Assembly (NCBI GenBank): GCA_050084515.1
Contig: CM114272.1
Span: 3,472,001 to 3,536,000, forward strand
Origin: Blasia pusilla
Taxonomy: Eukaryota; Marchantiophyta; Marchantiopsida; Blasiales
Length of the DNA stretch: 64,000 nucleotides
Reading direction: 5' to 3'
Under the pieces are notes generated by a model. The model was not told the DNA's origin and searched no databases. It saw only the letters and a list, made by a program, of their open reading frames with translations. A program made the position numbers and the translations under genes. Shown here one piece after another: positions 22,750 to 33,598 of the stretch; the stretch's first letter is position 1; the number at the start of each line of letters is the position of its first letter.

Positions 22750-22759
22750 ACTTGGAGAT

Positions 22760-25700
22760 GTAATCTCATTACCCACTGGATAGTCTCTCTTCAATCGAAT
22801 TTCCTCGAGCTCTAATCTTTCGATTTGTGAGTACGAGAGCTTTCCTCGAGTCAGATCCAAAACCTACGGCTGTAGATCTCTGTGAGTCAGAGGGCCCTCC
22901 GCAAACCCAAAAACCTGCGACACAAAGCCTGTCTAGATCTTTTGATCAACACGTTCTCTCAAAACAAAACTCCCGCAACTCCAACCTTCTTTCGATCTAT
23001 AAATCGCGTTTCTCAAATCCAAATTTTTTTCGCAGTTTTCTTCCCTCTGTGAAAGCGCTTGAGTCGACTCCAAATTAAATCCCGCAATTCTATGTACTCT
23101 TAAATCTGTCTGTCTATGCGACAGGCTTTCTCAATCCAAAAGCTCTGAGCTTTCACACCCTCTATCAATCAACAGTTAAGCCACTACACTGGCTTCATAA
23201 GAATGGTGCACGCAATCCAAAACCCAACTATCCCACTCCCCAGCTACTGATCTATACTTGCCGACATTCTCCTTCCTTTCCTTGCTGAACGATTCCAGCA
23301 TTCTGCATCCGCGAACATTCTCCGTCGCTTAATCCCATCCACCGATCGAATCGAACCAACCCAAGACTTTGTGGGTCCCGCCACTCCCTCCGCAAACATA
23401 CTCCGTTGCTTACACCCAATCTTTCCATCGAATCGAACCCCTCAAGTCTTCGTCCTCGGCTTCGTGGGTCCCGCCACTCCAATCCACGTTGGGTGGGGAC
23501 ACGAAGATTGGAATGTCGCAGGATGCCGCGTAGAGGGGCACGGCCGCCGTGGAGGGCCGACGTGACGCTGCAGGGCCTGTCAGGGTGATTAGAGTGTGTA
23601 ATTACGAAGTGGTGATTCCATCTTGAGCCAAAGAAGAATTACCATTAACAGCTGGGAGACAACTGCCCGTGTGACAATTTATGAATATTTCTATTCTAGT
23701 AAAATTGAGCTTACTAGGATTCCTAGTTATATTCCTTCCTCTTGGCCCCAACTAAATATGTGGTGACTGTAGTCACTAGTCCGTTACTTTTTTACCAATG
23801 ATTATTAGTATGGGCCACTCTCATTACAAGTTCTGTCTTCCCTCATTGTGCACAATATGTTGTGTATTTTCTGCATAGATCTGTGTACTCAAATCTATAC
23901 TACAATGCTAGGAAGGGGTGTTTACCTCTTTTGGAAAAAAAAAATCCCAAATAAGTGAAGCCCATGAGGATGGGGGTTACTAATTGGGGACATGAAACGA
24001 AATACGAGGGAAAGTTAAAAGAAGTGAAGCTTTCCAGCACTTTGATCTCTAATAGGGTTTCAATTTTTTTTCCTGGATCTGATCTCGACCTAATTTGTGC
24101 ATCGTGCCCTTGAATCAATCCGACAAATATAAGGAACCATTAGACGGGTGCGCGGACACGTGTTGTGAATAGGTGCACCCGTTACCATTCGAGGCTTTGG
24201 ACTGTAGATAAATATTTTTTACTCTCTCGATGTTTTCTACCTTCGAGAAGGAGTACAAGCCATATAGTGGGAGAGGTACGGGGTGGAAGCTCCGAGCACG
24301 ATTTCGATTTCGTTCCTAATATGTAGCTGCGTCGAACTTTTTAATGTGCAGTTCCAAATCTGCAACCCATAGCCGCGTCGAATTTTGAATTTACAGCTTC
24401 AAATCTGCAGAGCTAGCAGACATTGAATTGAGGGTAAGAGTACTCGTCTCTTTTGATCTCTGTCTCTCTCAAGAGGCCAAGATATAGAGGTAAGTTGTTC
24501 ATGTTTGCATACAGTTCGATTTCTAGAATAGGAAATGAAATCGAAATTGGAAGCGTCATCTTTCGGGCCAGCGTTTGCTAGCCTTTGGATAGATTGGCAG
24601 ATTTGTACCTTGTTGGGAAAATTCGGTCTCTCAGTCGGCACACTGTGACGTCTCATTTATTAGCAGCAGAGGGCCCGAAAGCAGACACCATAGGAGCAAC
24701 GCACATAAGAAAGCTAATATTTTTGAGAGTTGTGTTCTCGAGTGCACGAAGATGGAGCTCTAGAAATCATAGATTTTGAGGCGGACATGTAGTATGTGGA
24801 GTTCTTTTATAATTCTACCGTTCCATTGTCTTGTCACTCAAGTAGACTGCACTAAATGTGTGCATCAGATTCTACATGTCCCTTTCTCTCAACAGCGTAA
24901 AGCTCTAGCCTCCTCGCGCACAGTGTTTTTTTCCCAAAGCTGACATGAAACTCGATCCGCTCTCATCCCACACCAGTACAATGGTACGTTCACATATTTT
25001 TGTGAGCAGATGAGTGTCCCTATCCTTGCCTTGGAAATGAAATTGGACCGCCAAACCTGTAAACCTTTCATCAATACTACTCGCAACGTGCATCGTTTTG
25101 CAGAGTGGCCGTGCGTTATACGGGGGACGGATGTTGTGAAGTCTTACCGGAGTACGAGGTATGGAAGATGTGAATTATCACAGACGTCAATTGAAGAAAG
25201 AGATAGTGATTAATTCAATTTCTTCCTGGGGATGCCGATGATGATGTCGACACTCCAGATGCACTTCAGTTTCATGCTATGAAACGGGGGATGGATCCAA
25301 ATACGGAATTGATAATTCACACCATGTCTTTAGCAACTGACTAGTGGGGATTTAAGTCCCTTTAACGCATCAAAGTAAATCAGTGCACGTTGGAAGTGAT
25401 CGATTACTCTCTCTCTCTCAATCGACTTCTAGATCAGGTCGATTCTGATACTACAGTGATGGAACTATAATTGGTAGCACTCCAAGAAATTGTGACCCTA
25501 CATTGCCGAGTGGCCGCTCCCGCAGGCTTTAGGGGCTCACATAGACAACTTGAGACTCGAGAGTCCGAGAAGAAAGCGGCTTCGGTCCCACAATCCTCCT
25601 TAGGCTATGCCCCCGGAGTTCGGAGGAGCTCTGCTATCGACTCTGGAGCATGGAGCTACGGACAGTCGTGGAGGGAGGGAGCTGCTGCTCACCACTTCAT

Positions 25701-26430
25701 TGTTCTCGGAACGTGAGCAGTGCCTGACAAACCTTCATGATCTCCTTCTTTCCAGCTCTTTCTTCCTAGCTTCATAATCGAGGTTTCGTCCTCTAGAACC
25801 CCTACGTTCATCCCTCAACTACCCGCGGAGACTACAAGAGCGGAAAATCGCGACCATCTCGTTTTCCCACTTGCAGGTTACGTGGGTGACCTTTATCAAA
25901 TGTCAATGCCGCTAGAGGACGGGCACATTCTCACTTGCATCTTGCGGCCCCTCCGACTAATTTCATCCTGCCCCTCCCGGAATGAGGGAAGAAACAAACA
26001 ATGCAAAGAAAGGTTCCTTTGATCCACGACACAACAAGGCCGCAAGGAGTCCGACGCCGCAAAGGGGAGGGCCCATCGAACAACGACCAAATTTTTCCGA
26101 CAGAGGAAGAGAAAAGAAGAATGCCCGTCATTGATCCGAGGAGTCCGGTACTACACAAAGGGGGTGGTGGGAAATCAGAGCTAAAAAACAAGCAAGGACG
26201 AGGGGAAATAGAAGAATGCTCATCCTCTGAGAGTCCAGTACTGAAATCAAGAAAAAGAATCCAAGAGAAATATGAAGAATACTCGTCCTTTGATACACAA
26301 GGAGTCCCCCGTGCGTAACGGGGGACCACCCAAAGAAAAACAAAGGAGAGGGAATAAGAATTCTCCTCCCCAAGAGAGTTGAAATTTATGAAAAAAGAAA
26401 GACAGAAGAAGTACAAAAAAAGAAGGGAAA
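22760..26430. other. Intergenic region upstream of subtilase A
   Basis: Should contain the subtilase A promoter and 5' leader at its left end. I see no reliable TATA element. A diverged tandem duplication occurs at 23313-23480. A short one at about 24325-24415 repeats a GCGTCGAA...TTT...CAAATCTGCA pattern. No gene supported; the frame at 26001-26318 is low-complexity charged sequence from the purine-rich flank of the next array. Confidence 0.5.
23313..23480. repeat. Tandem duplication of about 84 bp
   Basis: Two units run from CATTCTCCGTCGCTTAATCC and CATACTCCGTTGCTTACACC, pass through ATCGAATCGAAC, and each end in GTGGGTCCCGCCACTCC. The second unit has a short insertion (CTTCGTCCTCGG). Confidence 0.75.
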
Positions 26431-26439
26431 ACAAGAACG

Positions 26440-27030
26440 CACCCACGAAGAACAAAAAGGGCCCATCGACTTGAAAGAGGCAGGATCAGAAATTTTAAAA
26501 AATGGGGAGGGGGGGAAAAGAAGAAGTACCAGAAATCAAATCAAAGAGGGAAGAAACGCACCCGGGAAGAACAAAAAGGGCCCATCGGCTTGAAAGAGGC
26601 AGGATCAAAGATAAAAAATAATAATAACGGAGAAAGGGGGGGGGAAGAAGTACTGAAAATCAAATCAAAGAGGGGAAAAAAAAACGCGCCCGGGAAGAAC
26701 AAAAAGGGCCCATCGGCTTGAAAGAGGGGGGAGACGGACAGAGGATAAAAAAATTTTGAAAAAGAAGAAGAGAGAAGAAGTATCGAAAATCAAAAGAAAG
26801 AGGGGAGAAAATTGAAAAGGGCGGACATGGACGGAGTATAAAAAAAATTTGAAAAAAAAGAAGAGAGAAGAAAACAAAAACGCGCCCGGGAGGAAAAAAA
26901 GGGCCCATCGGCTTGAAAGAGGGGGAGGACGGACGAGGATCAAATTGGGACAGAGAGGGGGGGGAACAAAAGCGCACGCACTAAGAACGAAAAGGGCCCA
27001 TCCCCTTGGAAGAGGGGGTAAAACCGACGA
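26440..27030. repeat. Purine-rich tandem array
   Basis: Five units share the block GAAGAACAAAAAGGGCCCAT followed by CGGCTTGAAAGAGG. The blocks start near 26445, 26568, 26694, 26890 and 26982. Units are joined by AG-rich filler with GAAAATCAAATCAAAGAGGG. The plus strand is almost entirely purine, so long false frames open on both strands. Confidence 0.85.
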
Positions 27031-27349
27031 GGAAGGGACGAAGTGGGCAGAAGGAAAATTGGAGAAAGGAAAGAACTGGCGCGGACAACAAAGGCACATC
27101 CGTGACGGGCGAGGGAAGAATCCCTCCGCAGCGGCCCGCCAATTGCCTCCTCCCGGGCGTGCTCAGGGGTTGGGTTTAGGGGTCATCCACGCAGAGCTTC
27201 CTCCGCACGCTGGCGGCCCCTAACCAACCTCCAGCCCATGACCCTTGCTCGGCATGGGTCCGAGGGTCGCTCCCGCGGATTTCGCCTCCGAACCCCGCAA
27301 CCTGCACCACTTTTCCTCCAGCCGCCGGCCCGGACCTTCCTCGCGGTGC

Positions 27350-27710
27350 CGCTTGAGTCCCGTTGGCTAGGTGCAGCCTGGACCCCTTCCTCCATGCCGC
27401 GGGCGGGTGGCTCACTCCCTGAGTTCCGGGGCGGGGAGGGGAGACATTCCAGCCGGGCTTCCCCCCCGAGTGGGCCGCAGCCTGGGCCATCCTGGGGGTT
27501 TGCTCACGATTGGGACTCCCGTCGAACCCCGTGACTAGGCACGAGCTGGACCTCCTTCCCTGGCGCCCGAGTTCCGGGGCTAGGTGGTGCAGCCTGGACC
27601 CCTACCCCCACGCCGCGGTCGGGCGGCTCGGCCCAGGTATGAGCCCTCGCGGTCCCGCCCGAGTTCCGCGGCTAGGTGGCGCAGCATGTACCCCTTCCTC
27701 CACGCCGTTG
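27350..27710. repeat. GC-rich tandem repeat next to the LINE
   Basis: Three units share GAGTTCCGGGGCTAGGTGG, GCAGCCTGGACCCCT and CCACGCCGCGG with small changes, near 27353, 27570 and 27660. GC content rises sharply here compared with the flanking purine array. It may belong to the LINE 3' untranslated region, given its position and composition, but that is inference. Confidence 0.6.
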
Positions 27711-28059
27711 TGTCTTATCCCTTGATCCTTCAGGTCCAATCTTCAGGTCCTAGTCTCGTCTAGGACCACGCCCGTGCAAACTCTCGGAGTCATGGGTTGT
27801 CCTTTCCGTTGTCATGGGTCAATCCTGGTTTGTCAAGCGCGCGGGTTCTATTCTGCACCTCCCGACAGACCCTAAAGCCATCACCAGGGGGATGGCTTGA
27901 GTGAGGAAGGTCGCTAGAATTCTGCAACGACCCCCCGTTTTGCTCCCTTTCCTCGAGGGGGTCCACTCTCGGATCCGTGCCGCGCGTTCTACCTCTGAGT
28001 AGAGCAGCCAATTGGTCTAAGGGTGCTAGCGGCTTCATGCTGCCTAGGAAGTTCTCCCA

Positions 28060-28789
28060 GACCCGCTCCAGGGTCGATCGCCTCAGTGTTTCCAGTTTCG
28101 GACAGTTGGTCACCACGTGGAGTAGGGGTCCCGCTCCTATTTCTGTTCTATTGTTGGCCGCACAGTGGGCAGTCCGTTGGTTGGGGCATCACTTTATTCC
28201 TCCTTGTTGTGGCCGCAAACGATATGGCCCCCACTCGGGCTTGGATGAGATACATGACCCCATGACTGGGGGTTTCGTCCGCCATCGCCTCTCTTCGCAG
28301 AAATTTTCTTGTCTTCCAATATTTCCTTGTCTCGTATTCAGTGCGGATGGCGCCTCTGGCCTGCCTCCGGTAGTTCTCTTCGGAGATGTTTCTGACTTGG
28401 TCTTGTGTTGTCTGGTGCCCCCAGAGTCTATTGATGTTCAGCCACCGGCGTCTAGTATATAGTAGCGTGTAGGGTGTTGTTGGCGGTTTGGGCGGCAACG
28501 TGGCTCCTATTATGTCTTGCCACCAAGACTGTATATCCATGAACTTCTCCGTTATCCATTCTGCATGGGCCGCGCAGTAGGCCACTATCGGGATGACGCC
28601 AAACTCCCTCATGAGGATGGATCCACTGACTGCTCTAGTCCGACCACTTTTGCCCACTATCCATTTCAGTCCTCGCGTTAGGATTGCCTCATCGGTTGTA
28701 GTCTCCGCCACCCCTTGAAGCCTAGTAGATCGGCACGATAATACATGCTCGTGACTACTAGTGTTTTGAGGACCTGTAGTTTGGTGCAC
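28060..28789 (-). pseudogene. LINE C-terminal region with CCHC motif
   Basis: After the RT domain, a second frame gives about 210 residues, including an arginine- and tyrosine-rich helical region and ending in CPLCGQQ. A third frame contributes LLHVVTNCPKLETLRR. Together they form the CxxC...H...C pattern found near the C terminus of many LINE proteins, presumed to bind nucleic acid. A TAG and a frameshift lie between the two halves (about 28150-28110). Confidence 0.7.
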
Positions 28790-30156
28790 ATGGCTATGTT
28801 CCGGTTCCGGATAATGTAACTATACTCCTGCAGCTTTTGCCTGCCCGCTGCCATCCTCTCCCTCACAACTGTCGCCCACATCCCGTTTACCGTTTCCTCG
28901 AAAGTTATCCCTAGGTACTTGTACTGGGGGCGCCGCGGGAGTGGTTGTCCTTGTAGCCAAAAGACCTGCTGATCTCGTTCGTTCTCCTCCTTGGTTCTTC
29001 CGAAGGCAAGCACCGCACACTTTAGGATCCCCACCGTTTGGTCCCATAGCTCCGTCCACTGGCTCGTGTGATCCAGTGCCACTTGCAGCCGATCCTCTGA
29101 TGTCTCCGTTCTTGCCACATCATCCGCAAAGAGCAGTCCCGGCATCTTCACGCTCGATACTCCTGGTATCGTGACCCCTCCATGGTCGTGTTCCATTAGA
29201 TTGTTGATGTAGATGTTGTATAGTGTAGGCGAGAGGGGGTCCCCTTTCCGGACCCCTTTCTGGATGGGAATTACGGTTGTGCGGAACAGCCCTATGAGGG
29301 CTTGGAAGGTTGCATTCTCATACACTTTCCTTAGGCACGCCAGGGTCTGTCCTCTAGTTCCTGCCGCCTCCATCTTGAAGAAGAGCGCCTCATGGGGGAT
29401 CGAGTCATACGCCTGCTTGAAATCAATGAAGCATACCCAGGTCTGTTGTTGTGCCGCCTGTCTCCTCAAGATCACTTTGCGGAGTGCTAGGGCTTGTGCG
29501 ATACATTCCCGCTCCGTCCGGAACCCCGCCTGGTACTTCTGGAAGAAGCCATTCTCCTCGAGCCGCCGGGTGATCCTCTCATTCAGGATCGTTGTTAGAA
29601 GCTTCAGGAGCACCTGCATGAGCGAGATCCCTGCCTGGATGATGCGCTTGAGCTCCCGCATTGATTCAGCCATGTGCTCCTCCGTCGTCCGCTGGACGCC
29701 CAATCTTGTCTGGAGGTCACGGGCCTTCCTAAGGCATAGTAGTCTATGTATGAGGTTCCCCTGGCGTCTGTCCCTACTGACTTTTGTGTTCTCCTGCTGT
29801 TGATCTGCTAGACACCAAGTCTTGGCTATCCTCCGCATCGTCCCCATGAGAACCTTGTAGTTGATGCGTTCGCCCCTCAGGATCCTCCGCCACAGGCCGT
29901 CCTCTATGACTTTCCTTGGGTCTACCTTCTTTAATTGGGCGCCCTCGATTCTGAATGGTCTTATTTCCCTGGGTTGGAGTGGGATCCTGGCCTTAACCTC
30001 TACCCATATGGGTTTATGGTTTGGGCTTATCTCCACCTCATGTAGTATCCTTGGCGGACGGAGGTCGGGCACTGCCACTGCCGAGGCCATGACCAAAAAT
30101 CCAGCGCGGAGTACGGTTCTAGGATTGGAGATTGGGTTGCCATTTGAGATGTCCAC
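28678..30156 (-). pseudogene. LINE reverse transcriptase
   Basis: A 492-codon open stretch with the ordered RT motifs: the AGFRTERECIAQ block, WVCFIDFKQAYDSIPHEA (catalytic Asp, about 29436-29402), GVRKGDPLSPTLYNIYINNL, LLFADDVA (catalytic Asp pair, 29138-29115) and YKYLGITFEE. FADD replaces the common YADD, which is frequent in non-LTR elements. Catalytic residues are intact. The frame ends with a shift near 28715, where the protein should continue as GVAETTTDEAILTRG. The enzyme would copy LINE RNA at the nicked target. It is inactive as it stands because the complete polyprotein is broken. Confidence 0.9.
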
Positions 30157-30229
30157 TTGTAGTATGAGCGGGGGTCCCCCGCCGCCGGGACAAATCTGAG
30201 ATGTTCATGGATTCACAAGCACAGGGACG

Positions 30230-31023
30230 GAGCCATGGTCGCCTTTGTGTTGAAGTCGCCAATCAGTACCACTCGTCGCCCCGGGTCGTTGACAAAAACC
30301 TTACTCATCGCGGTCTTCAAGCGGTCTATCGTTTTCCTCCTCGCCTAATCTTGGGCGCGGCGCCCCGGAAGGTACACTACTCCGATGACCCATGTCATCC
30401 CTGCCTGCCGCCCCAGTCGCATCGTCACGAGAATAAAGCACGGGTGAGTCTCGATCGTTCCAAACCGCCAGCGCCACTCCCAATTCTCCTGGTCGGTCAG
30501 TTTTTGGTACCTGTATGACCTCATACCCCTCGATCGAGACTCGGGTGGCCAGGGTCTCCGTGATGCCCATCATGGCCCACGCGTGCGTGTGTCCCCATGC
30601 TCCTAGCAGCGCCCCTTTGGTTCTTATGCCTCTGATGTTCAGCTGGGTTATCTCCAGATTTGTCGCGGGGCGCCACCCTGATGACCATGTTAGGCCTCTC
30701 TCTATTGTGGTTCCTCGGGCGATTGTGGGATGGACCTGGCGAAAAAGTTGTTTCAACCACCCTATCCCTTCCTCTAGGCGGTTTTTCCATACATAGACCT
30801 GGAACACCTTCTGGGCGCCGCGTACCGACCGTTGTTGTATCTTGGCAAACGGTCTGCCTTGTCCTCGCCCCGAGGCCCCCTTGCCCTCTAGTTCTCTCCA
30901 AGCTTGTTTCTCCGTGCCAATCGTCGTGCTGCCCCAACACATTAAACTAGTAATATCCGGTCGGGTCTCCAAGTATCTCGTTGTCATGCATCGTGGCATC
31001 TTCCCTGGTGCACCCTCTCTCAA
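30230..31023 (-). pseudogene. LINE APE endonuclease region
   Basis: The N-terminal part of an apurinic-endonuclease-like domain is read as LEITQLNIRGIRTKG followed by AWAMMGITETLA, the pattern seen at the start of LINE endonucleases (strand, Asn, then the active-site Glu region). In another frame at about 30275-30250 the block RRVVLIGDFNTKA supplies the conserved GDFN motif. The closing SDH-like motif is changed to EISPNHKPIWVEV at the start of the next open stretch. This domain nicks target DNA to prime reverse transcription. Here it is split by a frameshift near 30385 and a stop near 30230. No ATG precedes the upstream open stretch. Confidence 0.75.
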
Positions 31024-31421
31024 CGGGGGCGGGACTCTCGGTGGTGCCCTTGTTAATGTACGGCCCCCCCGCCAAGTTTTCTCGTTCTGGCTAGTTCATG
31101 TTCCCTCCGCCTTGCTCTCTGCTTATACTCTCCTCCTCCTTCCTTCGTCCTCTTGTCTCAACCTTACTCACATAGCCCTGCTATATGTCAAGAGCTAGGG
31201 GGACTTTGGGTTTTAGTTATGAAAATCATTTTTTCTTATTCCCGGATTTGGTTCTCTTACAAATTTTATAGCGTTTTTATTATTAAAGTCTTATGAAATT
31301 ATATTAGTAGTTATGTTTTTTTACTTGAATTATCTAATTTATATTGAAAATTTAATATGCTCTTTTTAAATTTGGAGTGAATAATATTGCCTATGCGGAG
31401 TGAGCCTAACTAGCTTACGCC

Positions 31422-31835
31422 ATGTCAACTCTCTCATCGAGATGCAAGAAGCCGATAATTGTGGAAGAAATTGTAATAAGTACGAGTCTTGAATATTTGG
31501 TAGAGAGAGATAAACATAGATTTTCATTATCTCGCTCTCAACGAAAATTGTTTGATGTGGACCCTAAATTTTTTGCTCCTATTTCAAATGGTTTCAATGA
31601 GACTCATGAGGTTAGAGAAGTCTCAATAGGCGAGGAAATTGTGATTACTCTCAATAGTAATAAGAGATACTCTGTAGATATTTGTCCTGATCTTGAAGAA
31701 CTTGACGATGGAGAATATTCCTCCACTTCCCTCTATGATTCTGAGGGATGGTATGTTAGTGATGAGTTCGACCTGGAATATAGGTGTATGGATTATGGGG
31801 ATTTAGACATAAGTGCTGATAGTCGAGATATTTGA
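31422..31835 (+). CDS. Unknown acidic protein at Helitron 5' end
   Basis: An ATG-started frame of 137 codons. The N-terminal half is mixed charge (RCKKPIIVEEIVISTSLEYL, VERDKHRFSLSRSQRK); the C-terminal half is strongly acidic and Tyr/Ser-rich (DLEELDDGEYSSTSLYDSEG). I recognise no domain, signal peptide or membrane segment. It begins about 220 bp after the LINE ends and shares AT-rich composition with the Helitron gene downstream, so it is probably an accessory or N-terminal Helitron exon. A captured host fragment is the alternative. Confidence 0.4.
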   Translation: MSTLSSRCKKPIIVEEIVISTSLEYLVERDKHRFSLSRSQRKLFDVDPKFFAPISNGFNETHEVREVSIGEEIVITLNSNKRYSVDICPDLEELDDGEYSSTSLYDSEGWYVSDEFDLEYRCMDYGDLDISADSRDI

Positions 31836-32149
31836 GATAAGTATCCTAGAGAGTACTATCTATTGTGTATATCCAATTAATCATCAAATCCATGTTCGTT
31901 TTGTTCTCAGATAAGTCTGTTTGAGATTGTTGAGTTGAGCAAATGACCAAGTTTCATTTCTTTGGGAGTGGAGTGACTCAATAAAGTAAGTCTTCTCTGC
32001 TTGTGTTCTAATATTCAGATGTGGCGATTTAGTATCCTTTTCTATTGAGTATTTCTTTTATTATTTTGAAATATTTCTTTTATTAAAATAATTGTGTGGA
32101 TAATGCATGATACTTTATAAATGAGTGTTGAGGAATTACGCTTAGCGAT

Positions 32150-32690
32150 GGTGAGTTCTAGGTTCCTCTTGATGAACAAGAAAGGGATTATACACGTATA
32201 GATGTCGACGTCGTAGAGGTGATACAAATATCAAGTCCGGAGTATGTCCCATCGCCGACCGTTGAAAATAGGAATAATGCTTCAAGTCCTGGCTATGTTC
32301 CATCGCCGATTTTTGAAAATATGGATAAGGCTTTAAGTCCTAGCTATGTACCATTGCCAATTTTCGAAAATGGGATTAATGCTCCTAATGTTAGCATAAG
32401 CCCTTTGAGAAATGGTCAGAGTTGTAGTTATGATGAGGGTGCATCTAGGATTCTAACCACACCTATGGTGAATCATCATTTTATTTCACAAGAAGTAGTT
32501 GGAGGTCAGGAGGGAGAAGGAGATATAGAGGGAGAATGAGATACAGATTCCACACATGATTGCATTCCTTCCTCAGACCCTATAGCATCTAGCCATTCAT
32601 TTGTACGTGATTGTTGCGAATCGGGGTCATGGGAAATTAGTGATTGTCATACAATGTGCTCTGAGGACTCAAGTTAGATGAGTACGGCCG
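32150..32690 (+). pseudogene. Unknown Helitron-associated ORF with YVPSP repeats
   Basis: A coding-like frame running from about 32153, through an in-frame TGA at 32537, to a TAG at about 32675. It contains three tandem copies of a 19-21 residue unit of the form SSPxYVPSPxFEN (SSPEYVPSPTVEN, SSPGYVPSPIFEN, LSPSYVPLPIFEN). After the stop the frame continues with cysteine- and serine-rich sequence (FVRDCCESGSWEISDCHTMC). No known domain. The proline-tyrosine repeats suggest a disordered protein. It may be spliced to the neighbouring frames as the Helitron N terminus. Confidence 0.45.
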
Positions 32691-33598
32691 AGTCTCATTG
32701 CCCGCTAGAACTTTTTTCCTATTTCAGATTTTCATAAAAACTTCAGTTATGTGTAAATTTATTTTTTAATATAGATTATAATATTCACGGACCAAATCTT
32801 GAGTATAAGTTTTTTTTACAAATTTTTCTCTTTTTTCTATTATTTTTTTATATATTGACAATACATATTTTGGTCGGATGGTTGCCCAAGTTCCTCCAAT
32901 CTCTTTCAATTGTTGTGCTTTTGTGAGGGTGTTGAAATGCATTTTTTTCCATATAATCTAACAATATGTTGGCCTTATTGTGTATATAGACTTCCTCTCC
33001 CAGAAAATCCTGTAGATTGACGCGATTCTTGAAAGGTACTTCGTGCCGAGGCCCAAAAAAGAAATCGAGCAATTCGTGCTCAAAAGTTAGGAGATCGAAG
33101 AAAAAGACAACCACCCCCTCTTCTTGTTGAATCATCTCCCATGTGAGTTTTTCCTATGGCCCATACTTTGCAATTTCGATTCTAATCCTTTTGAGCCAAA
33201 TTTAGCCTACTCACCCAATTTTGGTGTTCGTTTCTAACATTTTTGCATGCAATCTGGTTGCACAGACTTATTTTTCCATCAAATCCAACTACATTTCGTG
33301 ACTTCCAAAAGGTTTTACGTGGGGAGGCCCAGAAATGAAAATGACTTCTTCGTGCCGAGAGTTTAGCAATGAAAAAACAAAAAAATGCAATCTATCAAAG
33401 AGATTACAAAAGAAGACAAGAAGTAAAAGGAGGAAGCCGTCACAACCTCTGTGACGATCGTACTACTATGCAAGACCTAATTTCTAGGTAAGGTAGTTGT
33501 AGGCATGGTATGTAGATTCTCGTGTTTCCTACATCACACATACATGCATTATCCATGAAATTTTGATGATTATATTCTAATTTTGTGTTTGTAGGCCC

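Larger units (their letters stand above)
27780..31200 (-). mobile_element. LINE (non-LTR retrotransposon), decayed
   Basis: A minus-strand element with the order APE-type endonuclease, reverse transcriptase, terminal CCHC motif. Coding capacity is split over at least four frames. The element is strongly GC-rich, whereas the Helitron starting about 200 bp away is AT-rich, which marks them as separate insertions. The 5' limit is set by the end of GC-rich sequence near 31200 and the 3' limit is uncertain. I found no poly(A) tract or target-site duplication, so the true ends are not fixed. The clade cannot be set without a phylogeny. Confidence 0.85.
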
